This document shows positions 33,961-44,128 of a stretch of 64,000 nucleotides of DNA, piece by piece. This DNA is from Streptomyces physcomitrii (GTDB lineage: Bacteria > Actinomycetota > Actinomycetes > Streptomycetales > Streptomycetaceae). The notes under the pieces were generated by a model that had not been told where the DNA came from, did not search any database, and was given only the letters and a program-made list of their open reading frames with translations. Position numbers and translations under genes: made by a program. Position 1 is the stretch's first letter. Each line of letters begins with the position of its first letter. Location: the NCBI RefSeq assembly GCF_012273655.1, contig NZ_JAAWWP010000008.1, forward strand, positions 62,001-126,000, in the 5' to 3' direction.

Positions 33961-34992
33961 TCAGCCGCGGCGCGGCTGCGCGTCCAGGACCTGCTGGAGC
34001 GCCTCGAACTCCTCGACGCACTTGCCGCTGCCGAGCGCCACGCTGTCCAGCGGGTCCTCGGCGATGTGGATCGGCATGCCGGTCTCGGCGCGCAGCCGCT
34101 CGTCGAGGCCGCGGAGCAGGGCGCCGCCGCCGGTGAGCACGATGCCGCGGTCCATGACGTCGCCGGAGAGCTCCGGCGGGCACTTGTCGAGCGTCGTCTT
34201 GACCGCGTCGACGATCGCGTTGACGGGTTCCTCCATGGCCTTGCGCACCTCGGCCGCGGAGACCACCACGGTCTTCGGGAGCCCGGAGACGAGGTCACGG
34301 CCGCGGATCTCGGTGTGCTCCTCCTCCGTCTCGAAGGCGGAGCCGATGGTGATCTTGATCTGCTCGGCGCTGCGCTCGCCGAGGAGGAGGGAGTACTCCT
34401 TCTTGATGTGCTGGATGATCGCGTTGTCCAGCTCGTCGCCCGCGACCCGGATCGACTGGGCCGTGACGATCCCGCCGAGCGAGATCACCGCGACCTCGGT
34501 GGTGCCGCCGCCGATGTCGACCACCATGTTGCCGGTGGCCTCGTGCACCGGCAGTCCGGAGCCGATCGCCGCGGCCATCGGCTCCTCGATGATGTGCACC
34601 TGGCGGGCACCGGCCTGCGAGGAGGCCTCGATGACGGCGCGGCGCTCGACGCCCGTGATGCCCGAGGGCACACAGACCACGACGCGCGGGCGGGCGAGGT
34701 AGCGACGCTTGTGGATCTTGAGGATGAAGTAGCGCAGCATGCGCTCGGTGATTTCGAAGTCGGCGATGACGCCGTCCTTCAAAGGACGCACGGCGACGAT
34801 GTTGCCGGGGGTCCGGCCGATCATCTTCTTCGCTTCGGCGCCGACCGCGAGGATGCCACCGGTGTTGGTGTTGATCGCGACGACGGACGGTTCGTTGAGG
34901 ACAATCCCTCGGCCCCTGACGTACACCAGCGTGTTGGCGGTCCCGAGGTCGACAGCCATGTCACGGCCGATGAACGACATCTTGTTCCCCAT
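33961..34992 (-). CDS. mreB: Rod shape-determining actin homologue MreB
   Basis: MreB is a bacterial actin that polymerises with ATP under the membrane; in Streptomyces it acts in the sporulation septa and spore wall. The 343-residue protein has the phosphate 1 loop DLGTANTLVYV, phosphate 2 DIGGGTTEVAVISLGG and the adenosine motif GIVLTGGGALLRGLDERL, full length for the family. The chosen start gives MGNKMSFIGRD, as in other Streptomyces; the second Met (34980) has a GGGGA ahead of it and is possible. It is the first gene of the mre cluster. Confidence 0.96.
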   Translation of the reverse strand: MGNKMSFIGRDMAVDLGTANTLVYVRGRGIVLNEPSVVAINTNTGGILAVGAEAKKMIGRTPGNIVAVRPLKDGVIADFEITERMLRYFILKIHKRRYLARPRVVVCVPSGITGVERRAVIEASSQAGARQVHIIEEPMAAAIGSGLPVHEATGNMVVDIGGGTTEVAVISLGGIVTAQSIRVAGDELDNAIIQHIKKEYSLLLGERSAEQIKITIGSAFETEEEHTEIRGRDLVSGLPKTVVVSAAEVRKAMEEPVNAIVDAVKTTLDKCPPELSGDVMDRGIVLTGGGALLRGLDERLRAETGMPIHIAEDPLDSVALGSGKCVEEFEALQQVLDAQPRRG

Positions 34993-35391
34993 GAGGATGC
35001 GACTGGCCTTCCCGTGAGCTTGCGGCTTTTCAGGACGGCGAGGTGGGTGCTGCGGTGAAGGCTTACATCGTAAGGGCGCCCGCACAATCACAGCGCAAGG
35101 GTCTTCGCCATTGTCAGCAGATGTACGCCCGCTCCGCTTGTGGGAACGAGCCATCAGGGGAACGGGTTCCCCCGATCGGGAGGCCTATGCCGGGCGGCGG
35201 AGGTTTTTCTCCTCCGGTGCAGGTCACGACCATTACACGGCTGACGAAGCGTCAGAAAACAGTGGGATTACCACGACCGCCCGGGCGCGTCGCGCACGAC
35301 ACCCGGGTCATGGACGGGCAAATTCCGGCGCGCGCCGCAATTCGCGCGGCACACGCCGGACAAGCCGGATGCACGGGTAATTGGGGACGGC
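34993..35391. other. Intergenic region ndk / mreB with mreB promoter region
   Basis: These 399 bases show no credible gene. They include a candidate sigma-E-type site (35144-35170), a palindromic gggGAACccGTTCccc around 35157-35173, a short cggagg/cctccg hairpin with a T-run loop (35198-35216) and a TTACGATGT (-10-like) near 35070. Multiple promoters for mreB would be expected here. Confidence 0.5.
35144..35170 (-). promoter_or_regulatory. Candidate sigma-E-type promoter upstream of mreB
   Basis: GGAAC (35166-35170) and CGTTC (35144-35148) on the minus strand are 17 bases apart, resembling the GGAAC-N16/17-cGTC pattern of the Streptomyces cell-envelope stress factor sigma-E. It lies about 150 bases upstream of mreB. 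The -10 half deviates from cGTC, so this is tentative. Confidence 0.35.
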
Positions 35392-35805
35392 TCAGGCGAG
35401 GCCGGGGAAGAAAATCTTCAGCTCGCGCTCGGCGGACTCCTCCGAGTCCGAGGCGTGGATGAGGTTTTCCCGGGTGATCGTGCCGAAATCACCCCGGATG
35501 GACCCGGGCTCCGCCGCGATCGGGTCGGTGGGCCCGGTCAGCCGGCGCACTCCCTCGACGACCCGCTCGCCCTCGACGACGAGCGCCACCACCGGTCCGG
35601 AGGACATGAACTCCACCAGCGGCTCGTAGAAGGGCTTGCCCACGTGCTCGGCGTAGTGCTGCTCCAGGGTGTCGCGCTCCAGGGTGCGCAGCTCCAGCGC
35701 GCCGAGCGTCCAGCCGGCCTTGGCCTCGATCCGGCCGAGGATCTCGCCGACCAGGCCGCGACGGACCGCATCGGGCTTGAGCAGGACGAGGGTGCGCTGG
35801 CTCAC
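35392..35805 (-). CDS. ndk: Nucleoside diphosphate kinase
   Basis: Ndk exchanges the terminal phosphate between nucleoside triphosphates and diphosphates through a phosphohistidine. The 137-residue protein contains the signature around His117 (NLIHASDS), RTLVLLKPDAVRRG at the start and GSIRGDF. The start is GTG preceded by AAGGAG. It is the last gene of a minus-strand series folC-DUF4233-ndk, 83 bases after DUF4233. Confidence 0.98.
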   Translation of the reverse strand: MSQRTLVLLKPDAVRRGLVGEILGRIEAKAGWTLGALELRTLERDTLEQHYAEHVGKPFYEPLVEFMSSGPVVALVVEGERVVEGVRRLTGPTDPIAAEPGSIRGDFGTITRENLIHASDSEESAERELKIFFPGLA

Positions 35806-35888
35806 GGGGGTGCTCCTTCGGTGACAGGTGTGCGGAGATCAGAGGCTACAGGGCGTGTCGCGGCGCCTCGTCCCCGGCTGACCACCCG

Positions 35889-36269
35889 TCACGCGGACTC
35901 GGGGGTGCCGCCCGCCGCGGCCTCCGCGGCGAGCTTCTCCTCGTACGCCGCGCGCTGGGCCTTGGCCACGTCGACCTTGCGGCCGTAGTGGATGCCCGCC
36001 CACCACAGCCCGGTGAAGCAGGCACCGAGGAAGAACATCACCGGCACCACGAAACCGCTGGCCAGCAGGCCGATCTGCAGCGCCCATCCGAGGGCGAGCG
36101 CGCCCGGCCGGGTGAGCACCCCGCACAGCAGCACGCACAGGGCCATGGCGATGCCGCTGACCGTCCAGACGGTGGCCTGGCCGAGGTCCGGGTCCTTCAT
36201 CGCGACCAGGGCGGCGAAGCCGATCACGAAGAACTCGGCGATCAGCGTGGTGGCACAGAGCGTACGCAT
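35889..36269 (-). CDS. DUF4233 membrane protein
   Basis: The 126-residue protein has four hydrophobic segments (about 8-25, 34-52, 58-72 and 74-92) and a charged C-terminal cytoplasmic tail (KVDVAKAQRAAYEEKLAAEAAAG). The pattern and its position directly after folC match the actinobacterial DUF4233 family, whose role is unknown. Only three bases separate it from the folC stop, so it is translated from the same mRNA. Confidence 0.9.
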   Translation of the reverse strand: MRTLCATTLIAEFFVIGFAALVAMKDPDLGQATVWTVSGIAMALCVLLCGVLTRPGALALGWALQIGLLASGFVVPVMFFLGACFTGLWWAGIHYGRKVDVAKAQRAAYEEKLAAEAAAGGTPESA

Positions 36270-36272
36270 GGG

Positions 36273-37805
36273 TCAGCCCCTCCCCAGGAGCAGTCGGGCC
36301 TCGCCGACGGTGATCACGGATCCGGTGACGAGCACCCCGCCGCCCGCGTACTCGCCCTCTTCCTCGGCGAGGGTGATCGCGGCCTCCAGGGCGTCGTCCA
36401 GGCGGGGTTCCACCTGGACGCGGTCCTCGCCGAAGACCTCCACGGCGAGGGCGGCCAGCTCGTCCGGGTCCATCGCGCGGTGGCTGGAGTTGCGGGTCAC
36501 CACGACCTCGGTGAACAGCGGCTCGAAGGCCTCCAGAAGGCCCCGGACGTCCTTGTCGGAGCTGGCCCCGACGACGCCGATCAGCCTGCTGAAGTCGAAG
36601 ACCTCGGTGATGCCCTCGACCGTGGCCCGCGCGCCCGCCGGGTTGTGCGCGGCGTCCAGCACGACGGTCGGCGAGCGGCGCACCACCTCCAGGCGGCCCG
36701 GCGAGGTCACCGAGGCGAAGGCGGTGCGCACCGTCTCCAGGTCGAGCGGGCGGGCGTGCTGCGAGCCGATCCCGAAGAAGGCCTCCACCGCGGCGAGGGC
36801 GACCACGGCGTTGTGCGCCTGGTAGGCGCCGTGCAGCGGCAGGAAGACGTCCTCGTACTCGCCGCCGAGTCCGCGCAGGGTGAGCAGCTGGCCGCCGACC
36901 GCGGCCTGGCGGCTGGTCACCCCGAACTCCAGGCCCTCGCGGGCGACCGTGGCGTCCACCTCGACGGCCTTCTTCAGGACGACCTGGGCGGCGTCCACCG
37001 GCTGCTGGGCGAGGACGACGGTGGCGTCCTGCTTGATGATCCCGGCCTTCTCCACCGCGATCTCGCCGGGCGTGGAGCCGAGCCGGTCGGTGTGGTCCAG
37101 GTCGATCGGGGTGAGCACGGCGACCGAGCCGTCGACGACATTGGTCGCGTCCCAGCTGCCGCCCATGCCGACCTCGACCACGGCGACGTCGACCGGCGCG
37201 TCCGCGAAGGCCGCGTAGGCCATGCCGGTGAGCACCTCGAAGAAGGAGAGCCGGTACTCCTGCTGGGCGTCGACCATCTCGACGTACGGCTGGATGTCCC
37301 GGTAGGTCTCCACGAAGCGCTCGGCGTCGATGGGGGCGCCGTCGAGGCTGATCCGCTCGGTGATCGACTGGACGTGCGGCGAGGTGTACCGGCCGGTGCG
37401 CAGCTCGAAGGCGGCGAGCAGCGCCTCGATCATGCGGGCGGTGGAGGTCTTGCCGTTGGTGCCGGTGATGTGGATCGAGGGGTACGCGCGCTGCGGGTCG
37501 CCGAGGACGTCCATCAGCGCCGCGATGCGCTGCACGGAGGGCTCCAGCTTGGTCTCGCCCCAGCGCCCCGCCAGCTCGGTCTCGACCTCGCGCAGGGCGC
37601 GGTCCACCTCGGGGTCCGCGGGGCGGGCGGGCACCTGGTCGCCCACCGGCGGGCCCGACTGGGTGCGCAGCGTGCGGCTCCCGGCCTCGATCACGGCGAG
37701 GTCGGGGTCGCGGTCGGTCTCGGCGGCGATGATCTCCTCGAACTGCTGCGAGGGGTCGTCGCCGTCGTCGTCGCGGGCGTGGTCGTGCGGGGGGAGGTCA
37801 CTCAC
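36273..37805 (-). CDS. folC: Bifunctional dihydrofolate synthase / folylpolyglutamate synthase
   Basis: FolC adds glutamate to dihydropteroate and then lengthens the glutamate tail of folates, using ATP. The 510-residue protein has the P-loop GTNGKTST at residues 115-122, SPHVQSITERI, and the Mur-ligase-like domains with VGMGGSWDATNVVDG and DAAHNPAGA. The first 65-70 residues are an acidic, disordered extension not found in shorter homologues. The start is GTG. A terminator 200 bases upstream separates it from valS. Confidence 0.96.
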   Translation of the reverse strand: MSDLPPHDHARDDDGDDPSQQFEEIIAAETDRDPDLAVIEAGSRTLRTQSGPPVGDQVPARPADPEVDRALREVETELAGRWGETKLEPSVQRIAALMDVLGDPQRAYPSIHITGTNGKTSTARMIEALLAAFELRTGRYTSPHVQSITERISLDGAPIDAERFVETYRDIQPYVEMVDAQQEYRLSFFEVLTGMAYAAFADAPVDVAVVEVGMGGSWDATNVVDGSVAVLTPIDLDHTDRLGSTPGEIAVEKAGIIKQDATVVLAQQPVDAAQVVLKKAVEVDATVAREGLEFGVTSRQAAVGGQLLTLRGLGGEYEDVFLPLHGAYQAHNAVVALAAVEAFFGIGSQHARPLDLETVRTAFASVTSPGRLEVVRRSPTVVLDAAHNPAGARATVEGITEVFDFSRLIGVVGASSDKDVRGLLEAFEPLFTEVVVTRNSSHRAMDPDELAALAVEVFGEDRVQVEPRLDDALEAAITLAEEEGEYAGGGVLVTGSVITVGEARLLLGRG

Positions 37806-38001
37806 GCGGACAGTCTACGGAGGAGCGGTGACACTCCGGGACAGGGCGCCCCCGGCGGGCGGCCCACCGGCGGCGGACGGCGGGGCGGGGTCGGCCCGGC
37901 ACCGTCCGCGGGGGTCGGAGCGGCACCATCCGCGGGCCCGGCCCGGCACCACGCGGGGGCCGGACCCGGCGCCACGCGCGCATCCGACCCGCCAACGCAC
38001 A

Positions 38002-38042
38002 GGGGCCGGGCCCGGCACCTCCGCGGTGTCGGGTCCGGCCCC
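38002..38042 (-). terminator. Terminator hairpin downstream of valS
   Basis: A 17-base arm (38002-38018) pairs with 38026-38042, with two G-U wobbles, around a seven-base loop, 15 bases after the valS stop. Upstream copies of ccggcacc-gtccgcggg make the surrounding 37860-38000 locally repetitive. Confidence 0.75.
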
Positions 38043-38056
38043 GGGCGGGACGGTGC

Positions 38057-40681
38057 TCAGGCCGCGGGGAGCCGCTCCAGCTGGGCGGTCAGGCGGGCGA
38101 TGTCCTCGTCCGCCTTGCCGAGCCGGGTGCGGATCTTCTCGACCACGTGGTCCGGCGCCTTGGCGAGGAAGGCCTCGTTGCCGAGCTTGGCGTTCGCCTG
38201 CTGCTTCTCCTTCTCGGCGGCGGCCAGGTCCTTGGCGAGGCGCTTGCGCTCCGCGGCCACGTCGATGGCGCCGGAGAGGTCGAGCGCCACCTGGGCCCCG
38301 GCGACCGGCAGCGTCGCGGTCGCCGCGAAGCTCTCGCCCTCGGGCTGGAGCCGGAGCAGCTGGCGGATGGCGGGCTCGTGCGGGGCGAGCGGGGTCCCGT
38401 CGAGCACCAGGCGGGCCGGGACCCGCTGGCCCGGCTGCAGCCCCTGGTCGGCGCGGAACCGGCGGACCTCGGTGATCACCTCCTGGAGGGTCCCGATCTC
38501 CCGCTCGGCGCCCGCGTCACGGAAGCCGGAGTCGGCGGGCCAGTCCGCGACCACCACCGACTCACCACCCGTGAGAGTGGTCCACAGCGTCTCGGTGACG
38601 AAGGGGACGATCGGGTGCAGCAGCCGCAGGGTGACGTCGAGCACCTCGCCGAGGACGCGCCGCGAGACCCGGGCCGCCTCGCCGTCCGCCTGGAAGGTGG
38701 TCTTGGACAGCTCGACGTACCAGTCGAAGACCTCGTCCCAGGCGAAGTGGTAGAGGGCGTCGGAGACCTTGGCGAACTGGAAGTCCTCGTAGTACGCGTC
38801 CACCTCGGCGACGGTCTTGTTCAGCCGGGACAGGATCCAGCGGTCGGTGGCGGACAGCTCCGCAGGCTGGGGCAGCGGGCCCTCGACGGTGGCGCCGTTC
38901 ATCAGGGCGAAGCGGGTCGCGTTCCAGATCTTGTTGGCGAAGTTGCGGGAGGCCTGGACCCAGTCCTCGCCGATCGGGACGTCCGCGCCCGGATTGGCGC
39001 CGCGGGCCAGGGTGAAGCGCACGGCGTCGGAGCCGTAGGCGTCCATCCAGTCCAGCGGGTCGACCGCGTTCGGGTTCGACTTGGACATCTTCTTGCCGAA
39101 CTCGTCGCGGACCAGACCGGTCAGCGCGATGGTGCGGAAGGGCACCTCGCCGTCCATCGCGTACAGGCCGAACATCATCATCCGGGCGACCCAGAAGAAG
39201 ATGATGTCGTGCCCGGTGAGCAGGACGTCGGTCGGATAGAACTTCTCCAGATCCGGGGTCCGCTCCGGCCAGCCCAGGGTGGAGAAGGGCCACAGGCCCG
39301 AGGAGAACCAGGTGTCGAGGACGTCCTCGTCCTGCGTCCAGCCCTCGCCGCTCGGCGCCTTGTCGTCCGGGCCGAGGCAGACCACCTCGCCGTCGGGGCC
39401 GTACCAGACCGGGATGCGGTGGCCCCACCACAACTGCCGTGAGATGCACCAGTCGTTGAGGTTGTCGACCCAGTCGAAGTACCGCTTCTCCATCTCCTTG
39501 GGGTGGATGGCGACCCGGTCCTCGCGGACGGCGTCGCCCGCGGCCTTCGCCAGCGTCTCCACCTTGACCCACCACTGGAGCGAGAGCCGGGGCTCGACGG
39601 TGGTCTTGCAGCGCGAGCAGTGCCCGACGGAGTGGACGTACGGGCGCTTCTCGGCGACGACCCTGCCCTGCTCGCGCAGCGCGGCCACGATCGCCGAGCG
39701 GGCCTCGAAGCGGTCGAGTCCCTCGAAGGGGCCGTGCGCGGTGATGACGCCGCGCTCGTCCATGATGGTCAGCGACTCCAGGCCGTGGCGCTGGCCGATG
39801 GCGAAGTCGTTCGGGTCGTGGGCGGGCGTCACCTTGACGGCGCCGGTGCCGAACTCCGGGTCGACATGGGCGTCCGCGACCACCGGGATCGTACGGTCCG
39901 TCAGCGGCAGCTTGATCCGCTTGCCGATGAGCCGGGCGTAGCGCGCGTCGTCGGGGTGGACGGCGACCGCGGTGTCCCCGAGCATCGTCTCGACCCGGGT
40001 GGTCGCGACGACCAGGCTGTCCTCGCCCTCGCCGTACTTGAGCGAGACCAGTTCGCCGTCGTCGTCCTGGTAGTCGACCTCGATGTCGCTGATCGCGGTC
40101 AGGCAGCGCGGGCACCAGTTGATGATGCGCTCGGCGCGGTAGATCAGCTCGTCGTCGTAGAGCTTCTTGAAGATCGTCTGGACCGCGCGGGACAGGCCCT
40201 CGTCCATGGTGAAGCGCTCGCGCGACCAGTCGACGCCGTCGCCCAGCCTGCGCATCTGGCCGAGGATCCGGCCGCCGTACTCCTCCTTCCACTGCCAGAC
40301 CCGCGCGGTGAACTCCGCGCGGCCCAGGTCGTGGCGGGACTTGCCCTCCTCGGCGAGCTGCTGCTCGACCTTGTTCTGGGTGGCGATACCGGCGTGGTCC
40401 ATGCCCGGCAGCCACAGCGCCTCGTAGCCCTGCATCCGCTTGCGGCGGGTGAGGGCGTCCATCAGCGTGTGCTGGAAGGCGTGCCCCAGGTGCAGGCTGC
40501 CCGTGACGTTCGGCGGCGGGATGACGATGGTGTACGGGGGCTTCTCGCTCTTGGCGTCGGCGGTGAAGTACCCCCGCTCCACCCAGCGCTCGTACAGCTC
40601 CCCCTCTACCTCGGCCGGGGCGTACTGCGTCGGCAGGTCGGTGGTGGGCGCTGGCGTCTGCTGCTGAGTGTTCTCGGTCAC
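38057..40681 (-). CDS. valS: Valine-tRNA ligase
   Basis: ValRS charges tRNA-Val and edits misactivated threonine. The 874-residue class I synthetase has the HIGH-type motif HLGH at residues 64-67 (PPNVTGSLHLGHAF), WLPGMDHAGIATQ, the editing (CP1) domain with VVATTRVETMLGDTAVAVHP, KMSKS near residue 530 and a C-terminal coiled-coil arm (AERKRLAKDLAAAEKEKQQANAKLGNE...). The start is GTG. It is transcribed away from the accessory gene at 40819. Confidence 0.97.
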   Translation of the reverse strand: MTENTQQQTPAPTTDLPTQYAPAEVEGELYERWVERGYFTADAKSEKPPYTIVIPPPNVTGSLHLGHAFQHTLMDALTRRKRMQGYEALWLPGMDHAGIATQNKVEQQLAEEGKSRHDLGRAEFTARVWQWKEEYGGRILGQMRRLGDGVDWSRERFTMDEGLSRAVQTIFKKLYDDELIYRAERIINWCPRCLTAISDIEVDYQDDDGELVSLKYGEGEDSLVVATTRVETMLGDTAVAVHPDDARYARLIGKRIKLPLTDRTIPVVADAHVDPEFGTGAVKVTPAHDPNDFAIGQRHGLESLTIMDERGVITAHGPFEGLDRFEARSAIVAALREQGRVVAEKRPYVHSVGHCSRCKTTVEPRLSLQWWVKVETLAKAAGDAVREDRVAIHPKEMEKRYFDWVDNLNDWCISRQLWWGHRIPVWYGPDGEVVCLGPDDKAPSGEGWTQDEDVLDTWFSSGLWPFSTLGWPERTPDLEKFYPTDVLLTGHDIIFFWVARMMMFGLYAMDGEVPFRTIALTGLVRDEFGKKMSKSNPNAVDPLDWMDAYGSDAVRFTLARGANPGADVPIGEDWVQASRNFANKIWNATRFALMNGATVEGPLPQPAELSATDRWILSRLNKTVAEVDAYYEDFQFAKVSDALYHFAWDEVFDWYVELSKTTFQADGEAARVSRRVLGEVLDVTLRLLHPIVPFVTETLWTTLTGGESVVVADWPADSGFRDAGAEREIGTLQEVITEVRRFRADQGLQPGQRVPARLVLDGTPLAPHEPAIRQLLRLQPEGESFAATATLPVAGAQVALDLSGAIDVAAERKRLAKDLAAAEKEKQQANAKLGNEAFLAKAPDHVVEKIRTRLGKADEDIARLTAQLERLPAA

Positions 40682-40818
40682 GGGTTCAGTTTAGAGGGGT
40701 CACGAACCAGGTTTGAAACGGGAATCTTTGGTGTGCGTCCGCCTCCCGCCTGTCCCGCTGTTGGAGCCGTGAGCGAGGATGAGCGCAACGCACGCGCAGC
40801 ACCTGGAGGGGGAACCCG

Positions 40819-41847
40819 ATGAGCTACAACCAGCCCGGCCCGTACGGCGGGCAGCCGCAGCAGCCCGGACCGTACGGTCAGGGCGGAGGGCAACCTCCCC
40901 AGCAGCCCGGCCCCTACGGCGGCCAGCAGGGGCCCTACGGCCAGCCGCCCCAGCAGCCCCAGCAGCAGCCCGGGTACGGCTACCCGCAGCAGCCGCCCCA
41001 GCAGGCCGGCGGCTACGGCTACCCCCAGCAGCCCCCGCCCCCGCAGCAGGGCTACGGCTACCCCCAGCAGCCCCAGGGCTTCCCGCAGCAGCAGCCCTAC
41101 GGCCAGCCGAACACGTACGTGCCGGGCCCGCAGCAGGGCGGCGGCGGCGGGAAGAAGACCGGCCTGATCATCGGCGCCGTCGCGGTGGTGGCGGCGATCG
41201 CGGTGGGTGCGTACTTCGTCCTCGGGGGTTCGGACGGCGGCGGGGGGCTCGAGGACGACGGGCCGCACATCCTCACCGCGCCGGAGAGCATCATGGACGG
41301 CTACAAGCGCTACGGACCGGAGCCCAAGCCGGAAGAGGCCAATTCGAGCGAGGCCGGCAAGTTGGCGAGCGGTGGCGTGACCGACGCCAAGGGGCTGTCC
41401 ACGATCTACACGACGATCTCGATCACTCCGGGGGAGACCCCCGAGCCCTCCGAGATCGCGGCTTCGAAGGCCGTCACGTACTCAGGTCTCTACGGCAAGG
41501 TCAAGGACCCTGAGTCCGCCCTCGACCAAGCCATCGCCGGTATGAAGAAGGCAGTCGAGGACGGCAACGAGAGCGGCAGTTCCAGCCCGAGCGGCTCGAA
41601 GGACATGAAGTTCGTGGGCGAACCCGAGTCCGTGGAACCGAGCAACCTCGAAGGCGCGATCATGAAGTGCCAGAAGGGAGAGGCGAAGGACGCCACGGGC
41701 CAGTCCGACACGCAGTACCTCTGCTTCTGGGCCGACTACAGCACGATCGGCATGGGGATCCCTGCCGCCGGGGGCAAGGGAGTCGGCCTCGAAGACTCCG
41801 CTCGGATAACCGCCGACCTCCGCAAGGAAGTCCGCGTCAAGAAGTAG
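40819..41847 (+). CDS. Single-pass membrane protein with Gln/Gly/Pro/Tyr-rich N-terminus, unknown function
   Basis: The 342-residue protein starts after a strong GGAGGGGG. Residues 1-110 are a low-complexity cytoplasmic tail with repeats such as QQPGPYGG and GYGYPQQP, followed by one transmembrane helix (about 114-134). The external domain of about 200 residues contains two Cys (in MKCQKGE and YLCFWADYS) likely to form a disulfide and ends VRVKK. Many Streptomyces genes encode this architecture and the function is unknown. The external part resembles no catalytic family I know. It is divergent from valS and ends in a perfect hairpin. Confidence 0.88.
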   Translation: MSYNQPGPYGGQPQQPGPYGQGGGQPPQQPGPYGGQQGPYGQPPQQPQQQPGYGYPQQPPQQAGGYGYPQQPPPPQQGYGYPQQPQGFPQQQPYGQPNTYVPGPQQGGGGGKKTGLIIGAVAVVAAIAVGAYFVLGGSDGGGGLEDDGPHILTAPESIMDGYKRYGPEPKPEEANSSEAGKLASGGVTDAKGLSTIYTTISITPGETPEPSEIAASKAVTYSGLYGKVKDPESALDQAIAGMKKAVEDGNESGSSSPSGSKDMKFVGEPESVEPSNLEGAIMKCQKGEAKDATGQSDTQYLCFWADYSTIGMGIPAAGGKGVGLEDSARITADLRKEVRVKK

Positions 41848-41864
41848 CGACGACCCGAACGACC

Positions 41865-41897
41865 AAGGGGCGCCCGGCACTTCACCGGGCGCCCCTT
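41865..41897 (+). terminator. Terminator hairpin with arm aaggggcgcccgg
   Basis: Thirteen bases (41865-41877) pair perfectly with 41885-41897 around cacttca, 18 bases after the stop of the preceding gene. The core arms are the same as those of the hairpin after the Uma2 gene. Confidence 0.85.
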
Positions 41898-41989
41898 CGC
41901 GCATCCACCTCCCCCGTCACTCCGCGCATATGGCCGATCACCGCACATAGGCTCGTGTCCACTGGTCCATTGCGCGAGGGAGACGCATC

Positions 41990-42598
41990 ATGAGCTTGAT
42001 GCTTGAGCGACCGACTACAGACGGCACTGCCCCCTCCGGCTTCGAAGCGCTGTGCGCAGCGCTCGACGAACTGGACGTGCCGGACGGCTTCAAAGCCGAG
42101 GTCATCAGGGGGAACATCGTCATGTCGCCATGGTCGAAGGGCTTCTACGCCCGAGTGATGGACCTGGTGTGCGACCGCCTACGCGACCACCTGCCCGTAC
42201 GTCACGTCATCAGCGCGATGCCCTTCCTCTACGTCTTCCCCTCCGTGGAACGCGCCTTCGGCCCGGACATCCACGTGGCCGACGCGCGCAGCCGGGAGAC
42301 CACCGGCACCCGTCTCGACGGGGAAGCGCTGTCCCTCGTCGCGGAGCTGAGTTCGCCTTCCACGCGCGAGGACGACCTCACGGACAAGGTGGAGAGCTAC
42401 GGCAGGGCCGGTGTCCCCGTCTACCTCCTCCTCGACATGCAGGAGCAGAGCGCGATCGTCCACTGGACGCCGACGGCCAAGGGCTATGCCTCTCATCTGG
42501 CCGTGCCCTTCGGCGAGAAGCTCTGGATTCCCGCGCCCTTCGACTGCGCGCTGGACACCTCGGGTTTCGAACCCCCGGTGGAGGACAAACGAGGCTGA
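41990..42598 (+). CDS. Uma2 family (DUF820) restriction endonuclease-like protein
   Basis: The 202-residue protein has the DUF820/Uma2 fold of the PD-(D/E)xK nuclease superfamily: a substrate-side EVIRGNIVMSP, the active-site Asp in FGPDIHVADAR and the Glu in SLVAELSSPSTREDD, then KVESYGRAGVPVYLLLDMQ. Such genes are numerous in Streptomyces and cyanobacteria; no biological role is established. GGGAG is seven bases before the ATG. It is flanked on both sides by near-identical hairpins. Confidence 0.9.
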   Translation: MSLMLERPTTDGTAPSGFEALCAALDELDVPDGFKAEVIRGNIVMSPWSKGFYARVMDLVCDRLRDHLPVRHVISAMPFLYVFPSVERAFGPDIHVADARSRETTGTRLDGEALSLVAELSSPSTREDDLTDKVESYGRAGVPVYLLLDMQEQSAIVHWTPTAKGYASHLAVPFGEKLWIPAPFDCALDTSGFEPPVEDKRG

Positions 42599-42613
42599 GC
42601 GCAGACACGAAGA

Positions 42614-42644
42614 AGGGGCGCCCGGTGGATCACCGGGCGCCCCT
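42614..42644. terminator. Bidirectional terminator hairpin between the Uma2 gene and clpX
   Basis: Fourteen bases (42614-42627) pair perfectly with 42631-42644 around gat. It ends both the Uma2 gene from the left and clpX (stop at 42686) from the right. Confidence 0.85.
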
Positions 42645-42685
42645 CATGCGTAGAACCGACTGACGGGAGGTCGACTCCCCCGCTC

Positions 42686-43972
<1,287 letters not shown>

Positions 43973-44064
43973 GAGGTGAATCCCCTTCGCCTGCCAGACG
44001 CCTGCTTCAGCGGCTCCTGGTGCCTCTATCCGACGGTACCCTGCCGGACCCGGTGTTCGGGTCC

Positions 44065-44104
44065 CCCTTGGCGCGGTTCACTTGTGCGTGGACCGCGCCA
44101 AGGG
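44065..44104 (-). terminator. Terminator hairpin of the clpP1-clpP2 operon
   Basis: Thirteen bases (44065-44077) pair perfectly with 44092-44104 around a 14-base loop, 24 bases after the clpP2 stop. Confidence 0.8.
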
Positions 44105-44128
44105 TGCGGGCGCTGTTCCCGCGACGTC

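Noticed and set aside
34993..35154. 54-residue extension of MreB
   Set aside because: Streptomyces MreB begins at MGNKMSFIGRD or MSFIGRD; the extension is Arg/Pro-rich noise in the promoter region.
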